Assembly: GCA_026120185.1 (NCBI GenBank)
Contig: JANUWF010001497.1
Span: forward strand, 2,096,501-2,160,500
Source: Voacanga thouarsii
Lineage: Eukaryota > Streptophyta > Magnoliopsida > Gentianales > Apocynaceae
Direction of reading: 5' to 3'
DNA: 64,000 bases
Below are positions 20,950-31,135 of the stretch, one piece after another. The notes beneath the pieces are model-generated. The model was not told the origin of the DNA, did not search any database, and saw nothing but the letters and a program-made list of their open reading frames with translations. The translations under genes and the position numbers were made by a program. Numbering within the stretch: position 1 is the stretch's first letter; each line of letters opens with the position of its first letter.

Positions 20950-22393
20950 ACTAGTTTTTGATCAATATAGGGAGCATAGTAGTTAATAAAAATGGAGAAG
21001 ATGATTATACCTGTGGTCCTTCACTGTTTTGGTATGGGATAGAATCTTTGTGAGCTTCTTCATTGAAGCATAGGCATCACTGTTAATTTTTTTTGGCTTT
21101 GTTAGTTAATCGTGTAAACCCAATTTTAATGGGTATAGGTGGTTGTGGTTTTGTTTTGGATGTTTTTTGTAAGTAAAAATGTCCAAAGAAGCAAAAGAAA
21201 TAAGCATAAGGTGAAGGGAAAAGCCTCTGCAAATTTTCGCGCGGACAGAAGAAAAAATGAAGAAGATGACACTGTTCCTAAGCCGCACGAGCCGAGCCGA
21301 GCCGAGCCACTGTGTTTCTGTGAGGAGAGCCTGTCGCTGTTGAGCCAAGCCGCTGGGAGAATTGGAGACGATTGCATGAAATTTGCAATTGAAGCGCGGG
21401 TCAGCAAACCGGATAAATGAGCGGATCTTCGCGGGTCAGCAGCAGAGGTGAAATGATCGTGGGTTGCCAGTAGCGGGCAGCTCCGTGGGTCGCGCAGTGA
21501 GGGATCCGGTGCGGCGTGGTGCAGTGGACCACCAGCGTTTTTCTGCAATTTTTTTTCTTTTTCGTTTTGGGTCCCATACCAGGCGAAGTTAATATTTTTG
21601 CAATATTTATATTCTTGGAATATATTTGCATGAAAAATATTAGTAAGGGATTTTAGGATTAAACAAGATCATTAATTAATGTGTTTAATTCTATTATTTG
21701 GGCACTTAGGTTTAAAAAATAGAAAAGCATGAAAACGTTTACTGTTTTCGAACATGCTATTTTTTTATGTACCTATGTGTGCTTTTTCTCAAAGACCAAA
21801 GTCTTTGGGAACATTTTTGACAAGAAAAATATTTTTCTTCAAAAATTAAATGGTCATTTTAATTGGTACAAAAATTAATCCTTGAATATTTTCTCAAAGG
21901 ATTTAATCATTGACATAGAAAATATATTGGATTTAGATATTTTTGTAAATTAAAATGGAGAGCCATTTTGTTTTGTTTTGGACTAGAAAAATGATTTTGT
22001 CAAATAAACTTGAGACCAAAGTCTCTAGAAAGTTTTAATTGGAAAATTTTTGAAATCATTAAGTTTTAACTTAAATAAAATTAGTCCATGGAGAAAATCT
22101 CTCATAGGATATAAGCCTTGACATAGAGATTTTATTGGACTTAGATATTTTATTTTTGAGTTAAGGAAAAACTTAATAGAAATTTCAAAAGGATATTTTC
22201 TAGAAAACCTTTATTTTAAAAGACTAAGTGGGAGAGGGGTTCCAACGGCCCCACGGCTTCCATCACGGTCCTCATTAGAGATTGTGGGTCCCCTCGCATC
22301 ACCCTGGAAGTGAACTCGTATAGGATGGGGATACCACAAGGATCTAGATCTAATGGAAGGATGTAATTAATAACCCGGGGCACGTACTATGAT

Positions 22394-22475
22394 CGGCCAG
22401 CCCACGTTGGAGGTTATAGTGCGAGGTATGTCCATAGGAAATGAGAGGAAACGGCCATCCCACGATGGAGTTATT
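22394..22475 (+). other. duplicated hairpin-like motif in the leader
   Basis: CGGCCAGCCCACGTTGGAG (22394 on) and CGGCCATCCCACGATGGAG (22452 on) are two copies of one motif ~58 nt apart; each can pair CCA(…)TGG internally. Two counterparts also occur in the leaders of CopC (about 60987 and 61046) and CopE (about 35540 and 35597). Position just before gag and conservation suggest an RNA packaging or dimerisation element (inference). Confidence 0.4.
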
Positions 22476-22654
22476 CTCTAGACCATTACCTAGAAGGGAA
22501 ATTAATTTGTGGTGGTTAATACACTTAGCTTAGGAAACTGTTAATCTTCCCAAGAAGCTATGTTAGTTTTCCTAAGAGCCAAATTATTTTTAGTGCACAA
22601 ATTTTATTTTGTTTTCATAAACTAAATTCTTTTTTTTATTTTCGATTTTCAGAA

Positions 22655-25600
22655 ATGGTGGGAGGTTCTTTTAGTCCATTGGCAGTTATTCTCAGGGAAA
22701 ATAAGTTAACGGGTCCAAACTATGTGGACTGGAAAAGGAACCTGGACATAATACTCACAGCTGAGGAGTATAAGTATGTCCTTTACGAAACCTGCCCTAT
22801 TATCAGGGAAGGTTCCACCGTTGAAGAGCGAGAGGCTGAAAAGGCGTGGAAGAAAGCTGCCGAAATGGCACGTTGCTATATGTTAGCTTCCATGTCTAAT
22901 GTGCTCCAGTCAAAACACGAGCACATGGATTCTGCATATAACATAAGTCAATCATTGGCAACTATGTTCGCAGACAAGAGCCGGCCCGCAAGGCAGGAGG
23001 CTCTTCGAACTATTGTGAACACTAAGATGGCTGAGGGAGCATCAGTCTGAGAGCATATGCTCAAGATAATTGCTACTTTCAAGGAGGCGAAAATCTTAGG
23101 GGCTGTCATTGACCCCGAGAGCCAAGTGGACATGGTTCTCGAATCTCTACCGGGCTCTTTCACTTAGTTCAAGTTAAACTATAACATAAACAAGTTGAAC
23201 ATGAGTTTAACTGAACTGATGAAGGAGCTCCAGATGGCGGAGAAGGTCATGAAGTCGTAGTCAAAGGCTATGATTGCTAAGGCTTCTTCCTCAAGAACTG
23301 GGCCTAAACCCAGAAAGTTCAAGAGGAAGAAGGGAAATGCAGTAGCCCAGCCCAAGATCCAGCCTAAGGACAAACCAAAGGACAAGTGCTTCAAGTGTGG
23401 GAAGAAGGGACACTGGAAAAAAGAGTGTCCAAATCTTCAGGCCAAGAAAAACCCCACAGGTAATGTTTACTATCTAGAGTCCATATCAATGGTAGGATCA
23501 ACTTTCACTTGGATTGTTGATTCAGGAGCCACTGATCATATCTGTAACTCCTTGCAGGGGTTTAGAAAGATAAGAAGACTCAAGAAGGGCGAACATGGGC
23601 TTCGAGTGGGTAATAGAGCACAAGTCTGGGCCCTTGCAGTGGGAGAGCTGGATCTCATTTTTTATTGTAATAAGATAGTGGTTTTAAAGGATATTTTATA
23701 TGTACCTGGTTTTCGTCAGAATTTGATTTCAGTTGCAAAACTTATTAATCAAGGATATTCTGTATCTTTCCATTCTGGTATTTCTATCAGTAGAGATGGA
23801 GAAATTTTATGTACTGGGCACATGTATGGTAATCTATTTTTTTTAAACCCTATTAATAACCAATCAAATAATGCTCTGTCTGAACCTTTAACTAGGAAGA
23901 GAAAGACCAATATCAATGATGTATACCTTTGACATCTAAGGTTGGGTCATATTAACTCAAACAGGATTCAGAGGCTAATCCATGATGGGCCTTTGGGCTC
24001 ATTGAGATTGGAAAGTTGGCCTCAGTGTGAATCCTGCCTGATGGGAAAGATTACCAAGAGGTCATTTACACCAAAGGCAGATAGAGCCAAGGAGGTGTTG
24101 AGTCTTGTTCACATTGATGTGTGTGGTTCGTTGTCTACACCAGTTAGGGGAGGTTTTGAGTACTTCATCACGTTCACGAATGATTGTACAAGGTATGGTT
24201 ATATTTACCTGATGAGATGCAAGTCTGACTCTTTTTACAAGTTCAAGGAGTTTAAGGCTGAAGTGAAGCGTCGGACAGGTAAATTAATCAAAACCTTACG
24301 ATCGGATCGTGGTGGAGAGTACCTCCTAGGTGAATTCAAGGACTACATGGTACATCATAGGATAGTATCCCAGCTCTCTGCGCCGGGAACACCCCAGCAG
24401 AATGGAGTAGCTGAGAGAAGGAACAGGACGTTGATGGAAATGGTCCGAAGCATAATATCTCATGCTACTCTTCCAGTGTCCTTTTGGGGATATGCCCTGG
24501 AGACAGCGGCATATATTCTGAACTTGGTGCCTTCCAAGTTAGTACCTAGGACTTCCTATGAGATGTGGACTGGGCGTAAGCCAAGTCTGAATCATCTCAG
24601 GATTTGGGGATGTCCAGCTTATGTACTGATCAAGGGAGACAAGTTGGAACCAAGATCAGAAATATGCTATTTTATTGGGTATCCAAAAGGGACAAAAGGA
24701 GGTTACTTTTATCATCCTAAGGAGCAGAAGGTACTAGTCAGTATCAATGCTAGATACTTGGAAGATGATCAAAGTATTTCCACTAAAGGTTCAACGAGGT
24801 TGGAACTTGAGGAGAAGTTATCTACGGAATCAACTTCTTCTGACCTGATTGTGGAACAAGAAGAGGTACAACCTCAAGAGCCTGTGCAAATGGAGCCTCG
24901 TTGTAGTGGGAGAGTGTCTAGGGTTCCGGATAGATGGACAGGAGAAGCCTTTGAGCTGGTCTCCGACCATCAGGAACAAGACCCCACTAGATACGAGGAG
25001 GCTATTGCTGATGCTGATGCAAATCTGTGGTATGAAGCAATGAAAGCCGAGATTAAGTCTATGTACCTCAATCAGGTTTGGGATCTTGTAGCTTCACCTG
25101 AGGGGATAAAACCTATTGGGTGCAAGTGGGTATACAAGAGAAAGAGAGGAGCGGATGGGAAGGTGGAAACCTTCAAAGCTAGGCTTGTGGCGAAAGGGTA
25201 TACTCAGAAAGAGGGAATCGACTATGAGGAAACCTTTTCCCCGGTAGCCATGCTTAAATCCATCCGCATCTTCCTTACCATCGCATGTCACTATGACTAC
25301 GAGATATGGGAAATGGATATCAAGACGGCATTTTTAAATGGCCATCTTAGCGAAGACATCTGTATGTCCCAACTGGAAAGCTTCATTGCTGAAGGCCAGG
25401 AACACATGGTTTGCAAGCTTAAGAAGTCCATTTATGGACTTAAGCAAGCATCGAGAGCATCGAACATTCATTTTGATGAGATTGTAAAGTCTTATGGTTT
25501 TATTCAAAACGAAGATGAACCATGCATGTACAGGAAACTTGAAGGCATTAATGTGGTTTTTCTTGTCCTGTATGTGGATGACATTCTACTCATTGGAAAT

Positions 25601-26560
25601 GATGCAGGGACATTATCAACTACAAAGGTTTGGCTGTCTAGTCAATTCAGTATGAAGGACTTGGAAGAAGCCAGCTACATTCTCGGGATTAGGCTTCTTA
25701 GAAATAGGAAGCAGAGAATGTTAGGGTTATCCCAAGCGACATACATTGACAAGATGCTGGCCAAGTACAGCATGGACTCATGCAAGGGAGCTCTAATCCC
25801 TTGTAGACATGGGTTATCATTTTCTTCAAAAGACTGTCCTAAGGCTCAAGAAGAAAAGGACAGAATGAGTAGGATTCCCTACACTTCGGCTGTGGGAAGT
25901 CTCATGTACGCCATGCTGTGTACTAAACCAGATATCTGCTTTGCCGTGGGCTTAGTTAGTAGATATCAGTCAAACCCAGGAGAGGTTCATTGGCAAGCTG
26001 TAAAGCATATTCTCAAGTACCTCAAGGGAACGAGAGATTATATGCTGGTTTACAGGGCTGATGATTTGGTTCCTACAGGTCACACAGACCTAGACTTCCA
26101 GGCGGATAAGGATGAGAGAAAATCCACTAGTGGATATGTCTTCACCTTGTCTAGAGGAGCAATTTCATGGAGGAGTATTAAGCAGTCTTGTATTGCTGAC
26201 TCAACCATGGAAGTTGAGTATGTGGCTGCTTTGGAGGCCTCCAAGGAAGCAGTTTGGCTCCGGAAGTTTCTTTCAGAACTTGGAGTCGTACCACATATGG
26301 ACAGGCCGATTGTGATGTATTGCGACAACACTGGAGCAGTATCGCAATCTAAGGAACCTCGGAACCACAAGAAGGGGAAACACATCGAGAGGAAGTACCA
26401 CCTGATCCGGGATTTCATCCAGAGACGGGAAGTCGTGGTGGAGCATATTGCCTCAGAAAAAAATCTAGCAGATCCATTCACCAAGCCTTTGGCTGAGAGA
26501 GTCTTCAAGAGACACTTAGACGCCATAGGGGTGGGCGCCTATGGACTTACCCAGTCTTAG
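22655..26560 (+). pseudogene. gag-pol: CopA gag-pol polyprotein, one frame with four stops
   Basis: One reading frame of about 1,300 codons without frameshift, the usual size for plant Ty1/copia. In order: gag (22655 to ~23360; GPNYVDWK near the start); zinc knuckle CFKCGKKGHWKKEC (23387-23428); protease DSGATDHIC (23519); HHCC pre-integrase (CESCLMGK, ~24026); integrase core with Asp in HIDVCG (24116), Asp in NDCTRYGY, and Glu in NGVAERRNR; RT with YVDD (25571-25582); RNase H (HTDLDF near 26080; STMEVEYVAA near 26205). Stops at 23048 (TGA), 23165 (TAG), 23257 (TAG) and 23930 (TGA) correspond to Arg, Gln, Gln and Trp in CopC or CopE, each one transition away. The product would replicate and integrate the element; this copy cannot make it intact. 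The ATG at 22655 serves the unspliced reading; the spliced form would begin at 20704. Confidence 0.93.
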
Positions 26561-26561
26561 A

Positions 26562-26575
26562 GTGCAAGAGAGAGA
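26562..26575 (+). other. polypurine tract of CopA
   Basis: GTGCAAGAGAGAGA directly before the 3' LTR; primes plus-strand DNA synthesis in the family. Confidence 0.75.
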
Positions 26576-26576
26576 T

Positions 26577-28614
26577 TATTGGATTGTATGCCCTCTTAGA
26601 TTAGGTTTTTGATGTAAAATCGAATATTTTAATAAAAGAATTTATTTTCAGAAATTGTTTGTGAATTTACTTTTTGTTTGTGCACGATTTTCGTTTAGAA
26701 TAGACCCATTGTGTTTAAATAAGTGATCCATGTGAATGATGGTCTTTCACAGTAAGGTATGGATCACGGGTTATTTAACACATAAACTTTTGTTCTTAAC
26801 CTATTGATGAGACTGGGAATCTCATCATGTTTAGGTTATTATGTTATGAATTCCAAATGGGAAATGGCTTACCTTTTGCCAGTGGGTAGTCCACTCACTT
26901 CATGACATAAGCGTATTTCGAATACGTAGAACATGACCTGTAGTAGTGGTTTCTCAAAGTACTATATGGTAGAAACCTAGACTACTACCATTATAGTGTG
27001 GACTAGTACTCTACGACTTGAGTATGAGTTGGTAGTCTGGCGAAGTTGGAAGCATATACTTTGATTTGCTATAGTTGAGATTCTATCGTAGAGCCAATAT
27101 ACTTGCATGTTGGGTATGCGTGACTAGTTAGTTAAGACAGACTTGTACAAGATAGTTTCTGCACTATATCGCCCCTTGTGGTTGTCCGAATGGTCTAAAA
27201 TGTCTAGGGCCCTGGGAAACATGACTTGGATGTTTGCTTTAAGGTAGCTCCCTTGGAAAGCGGAAACACTCCAGGAAGTCGTGGATCATTGGACTAGAAG
27301 CCTAAGGATGGTATATGTCATTTAGAGGGGTGTTAGTACACTTCTTCCTCTCTAAATGTACGGCGATGTGTAAATGGGTATTTTAGTCATTTCACCTGTA
27401 GGTCGGAGACTTTGCTAGTGCAGGATTGTCCTTGGGGTCAATATTTCCTTATGGTGATATTAGAAAATATTTAAAATGTAAAATACAGCTAGTTATATAG
27501 CAGGGGTATTTTGGTCATTTTAGCAGCCAAGACAATGTGTCTTTTTGGTCCTCAGAATAGCCCGTAAGTCCTAACTAATTTTGGGTTGAGGAATTGGTTT
27601 CAGTTGAAGAGGATTTTATTTTATTTGATTTTATTTAATTTTATTCAGGAAGTCTAATTTATTATTGACTGGAATAAAATAAATAAATAAATTAAAATAG
27701 GAGTTGAGAGAAATTAATTATCTAGTTTAATTGGTTAATTAATTATTCAGGGCCTAGGTCCAGTATGAATAATTAGGAAATTAACCTGGGCTTAAACTAG
27801 GGGAAATAATTAATGTTTAATTATTTATTGGGTTATTTATATAGGCTCAAGAAATAAATAATTAAAGATTAATTATTTTGGTTCATTTGGGCTCATTAAT
27901 TATTTATTGGGTTATTTATATAAGCTCAGGAAATAAATAATTAATGTTTAATATTTTGGGCCTTTTGGGTCCAAGGAAAAAAATAAATTTTTTTCCGGCC
28001 CAATAGCTTGGACCTTAGGGTTTTTTCCAGATATGGTTAACAACAGTTTAGGGTTAGGCCAAACAGATTCTCAGGATAACATCTGGGTGTTTTGAAATAT
28101 GGAATCCCGGGGATATGTTTATCAGATAATGAGAGACCTAATTTTGGCTAACCAATAAACTAGTCTCTGGTAGAAGAAAACCCTAATCCTCCTAAGCTTA
28201 TCAGAGCCTCACGTGAGTCTCTTTCTCTCAACGTCTCTCTCCTTCCTCTGGGTTTACTCCTTGTTCTTTGCTAACCAATAGCGAGTGAACCAAGGAGAAT
28301 TGAGACCGTTCCTCTTCACAATAGTGTTCACCGACTAGAGGTTAGACTGAGATATATTCCAAGAGCTAGAAAGCTTAGCGTTGATGCAAACAAGGCGAAG
28401 TAGAAGGCTAGCGGGTGTTCAACCGGAAGCTTCTTCAAGTGGACAAAGCGAGGCGATTCCAATCGTTCAATCCGCTCCTACTCAACCTAGAAGGGTTAAG
28501 GAGCGCAAATGTATGATCTTCATGCTTCCATGTGGCCTCTAAGGTTTGGTTTTATTTTTCTCTAAATTTTTTTTCCCCGTGACTGCACATGCTCTCTGTT
28601 TTTTGGTTCCCTCA
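26577..28614 (+). repeat. 3' LTR of CopA (2038 bp)
   Basis: Starts TATTGGATTG (the canonical TG has become TA) and ends TTCCCTCA. It is about 4% different from the 5' LTR over the first 320 bases. It holds the same duplicated TATA module and the same LTR exon, with AAAT instead of AAAG before the donor. Confidence 0.92.
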
Positions 28615-28902
28615 TAAATCCCATCTCCATCACAATCACACATTTATTCATGCTTCAATCTCTACTCGTCACAACAATACATGCTTAAATCCTATTCATA
28701 ATCCATCTCCTACCAATATCATCCTAGAGACATGAATCTAGAATTTAAAAGGAGGGTTGAAAATGCTTACTTGATTGATGAGTACCTTGAAAGAGTTTTG
28801 AATGGATCTCAACTCCTAGATGACTAAATTCGTCCAAGGGAGATGTAGAAAGCATGGCCATTGGTGAAGGATTCATTCGGCCAAGAAGGAGAGGGCATTC
28901 GG

Positions 28903-28905
<3 letters not shown>

Positions 28906-28978
<73 letters not shown>
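28906..28978. repeat. (GA)n microsatellite in BigLTR-2
   Basis: About 36 uninterrupted GA units. The same spot in BigLTR-1 (4871-4896, as TC) and BigLTR-3 (51894-51911) has 9-13 units. ORFs read through it (28745-29078, poly-RE or poly-SL) are artefacts. Confidence 0.95.
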
Positions 28979-28982
<4 letters not shown>

Positions 28983-30520
28983 AATCCATTACCATGCTTA
29001 TTCATATATATATTCATTAGAGATCAAAGATTTTGGAGTTTGATGTTAAAAATGGTATGGATGGACCCACAACAGTGAGTAGATGAAATCTGAAATTTTT
29101 GGAAGAAGTTTGAAGTGGTTTGGAGAGGTATTAGGTGAAAGAAAGGAGTAGGTGTTCTTGGTGTTCTATGTGTGCTTGAAGGTTGAAGAGAATGGAGAGA
29201 TTTTGGATTGGAGGCTGTCGAAATTCTGTGTGTGTGCAGTGGCCGAATTGCTTGTGTAGTTTAGGTAGGTGATTTTTCTGGTTTGAAAGGAAAAGGAAAG
29301 GCTGGTTGTTGAAATCCTAAAAGAATATTTTTGGAAATCAAATTTGGAAACAAAATATAGCAAGAATATCTTTGTTCAATAGAAGCTTTTTGGAAGTTGC
29401 TATGGCCGAATTGTTGCTCTGTGATTTGGCTAGATGAAAGCGGGTTGAAGAAGGATAATGGTGGCCGAAAAGAAAGAGCGTAATGGTGAAGGAAAGGTCT
29501 GGTTGTTTGAGAGATATTTTATGGAAGGTTGCTAAATTAAGGTTGCTGGAATTTTGGTATCCAATCAAGGCATGATTGCAGTAATTTGTTGGAGATATTT
29601 TAAGGCAGCCATGTCTGGTTTTCGTGTAGAAGCTTGGGGAAGACAATGATGTTCAGTTATGGCTGTTTAAGAGTGGTTTGTACAGAAGAAAGATGGAGTT
29701 TCGGCCAGGACTGGATTAGGAAACAAAGTTGGACAGAAATCCTGCACAGAATTTCGCCATTGCTGGAATTTTTCTGTGCAGTTTCAGCTGCCATTTTCTA
29801 GTGAGCTTGCAGAGAGTTTTGAAGGAGATTTCAGTGGTCTTTCATGTCTGGTTTCCAGCCTTCTTCATGGAGGAAAAATGTGGCTAAGGAGTTGGGAGAA
29901 AATTGGAAGAAAACAGCTTGGTTGAAGACCACCAAAGCTGCGATTTTATCTAGAAATTTTTCTGGTTTTGCACAGCATTTGTGCAGCCCGAAATTAACCA
30001 GAAAATTTCAGATTTCAAACTAATCAAAAGGGACATTTTTTGGCAGCATTTGGGAGGGAATAATAGCTGAGAATTTTGACACCTTGAAGGCACAAAAAGC
30101 TGGAAAAATTTCAGTTCATTACATGAAGGAAAATGAACCTAGCTAGAATGAAGTTTAGAAGGTTCACTAGGGGAATTAATTCCCTTAGAACCTTCCCCAT
30201 TTCTTCCACATTTTCGGTCCATAAGATGTCTTTCACTAAGACATTTTGAACCTTCAAAGCCACAACACTTTACTGAAATTTGTGGAATGAAAATTGGCTA
30301 GAACAAATTTAACCAATCTAACAAATTGAGAATTAGGGAAAATTAAGGATCAAGGAGGAATGAATTCCCTTAAGAATTTTGTGTAGGGCAAAAGAATAGG
30401 ATTAGGATACTCCTATCGTGTCTTCCATAGGACAACACCTCTACCCTGTTCTAAAGCACATAAGGCCGAAAATATCACTTCCCAAGCAAAAATAAAATTT
30501 AATCATGCTAAAGCTCCAAT

Positions 30521-30590
30521 GATGGAATTTGAACCCAAGACCTCAAGAATTAATTCCAAAACTCTAACCACTAAACCACAACAACTCTTG
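30521..30590 (-). other. tRNA-like module in BigLTR-2
   Basis: Reverse strand: GTGGTTTAGTGGTTAGAG, then GGTCTTGGGTTCAAATTCC. Same A-box and B-box-like pair, and same antisense orientation to the LTR, as in BigLTR-1. Confidence 0.5.
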
Positions 30591-30828
30591 TTCTTATTTT
30601 ATCTCTAAAATATTTTTCCTATTTAATCCTCAAGCTATCTCCATATTTTCACCTCAAGCAAAAATTACCATTTTGCCTTTCTTGCTCGATAATCATATCC
30701 AAGCCCTCTAGACTAGAAAACACATCCAAAGCACATAAAATCATATAAAAAATATTTAAACTTGCAATAAAATATGATATGCATCCCAACCCACTTACTC
30801 TAAGGTTGGTTTTGACTGGGGTTTCACA

Positions 30829-31100
30829 ACAGCCCAACCATCACAAGTAAGAGTAAATTTCCAATTACAAAAATCAAACATAGCAATTAGATACTCTTTC
30901 ATTTCTTTATATATATATTTATTATATCATTTTTTAATGTTGTTCTAGGAATCCTTTTCCATGCAAGTTGGCAATTATTTTGCATGTCTTATTCATAATG
31001 TAGATTTTTTTTTGCAAAATTAAAAGGTAATTTAGTTTAAACAATTATTTTAGCAAATCCATTTCTATTGTTTTTATGATCGTACTAAAAATTATCAATA
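30829..31100 (-). pseudogene. hAT transposase, region before the first catalytic Asp
   Basis: The minus strand reads PRTTLKNDIINIYIKK, then after a frameshift EYLIAMFDFCNWKFTLTCDGW. This fits the hAT pattern 'SRxTxxxDxxxxYxxEKxxL … LTTDGWTS', whose Asp is the first catalytic residue. It joins in frame to AVITNESYLCITFY beyond BigLTR-2 (16750). The upstream part, including any BED zinc finger, is lost or too degraded, and the LINE sequence begins at about 31136. Confidence 0.7.
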
Positions 31101-31135
31101 ATTTGATCTCCTGTAGTATGAATATATTGTTATTT

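Larger units (their letters stand above)
20831..22652 (+). other. predicted 1.8-kb leader intron of CopA
   Basis: The donor is G|GTATGA at 20831 and the acceptor TTTTTTTATTTTCGATTTTCAG| at 22652, with a clear polypyrimidine tract. It spans the end of the 5' LTR, the primer-binding site and the whole untranslated leader. Removal joins the LTR exon to gag in frame. An ORF at 21139-21420 lies within it and has no relative in the other copies. Confidence 0.55.
18880..28614 (+). mobile_element. CopA: structurally complete Ty1/copia retrotransposon (9.7 kb)
   Basis: Two long LTRs (18880-20933 and 26577-28614), Met-tRNA primer site, leader, one gag-pol frame, polypurine tract and 5-bp TSD. The domain order (gag, CCHC, protease, integrase, RT, RNase H) is that of Ty1/copia. 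A hand alignment of the first ~320 bases of the two LTRs shows 13 differences, about 4%, so it is the youngest large insertion here whose LTR pair can be compared. It sits inside BigLTR-2. Four nonsense codons in gag-pol disable it. Confidence 0.95.
16765..30828 (+). mobile_element. BigLTR-2: 4.3-kb solo LTR, split by CopA
   Basis: Starts TGTAACACCCC (16765) and ends GGGTTTCACA (30828). The LTR consists of 16765-18879 and 28620-30828. It is flanked by ACAGC on both sides. It aligns along its whole length with BigLTR-3, and in reverse with BigLTR-1. It sits inside the hAT transposase: joining 16764 to 30834 restores the hAT reading frame. A (GA)n run (28906-28978) is greatly expanded relative to the other copies. 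Confidence 0.92.

Noticed and set aside
21106..21631. Several ORFs of 76-140 codons on both strands in the CopA leader
   Set aside because: Open by chance in a locally GC-rich part of the leader, absent from CopC and CopE, and within the predicted intron.
26080..26526. 148-codon minus-strand ORF opposite the RNase H of CopA
   Set aside because: Shadow of the gag-pol frame on the other strand.
28745..29078. ORFs encoding poly-(RE) or poly-(SL) tracts
   Set aside because: They read through a (GA)n microsatellite within a solo LTR and have no conserved sequence on either side.
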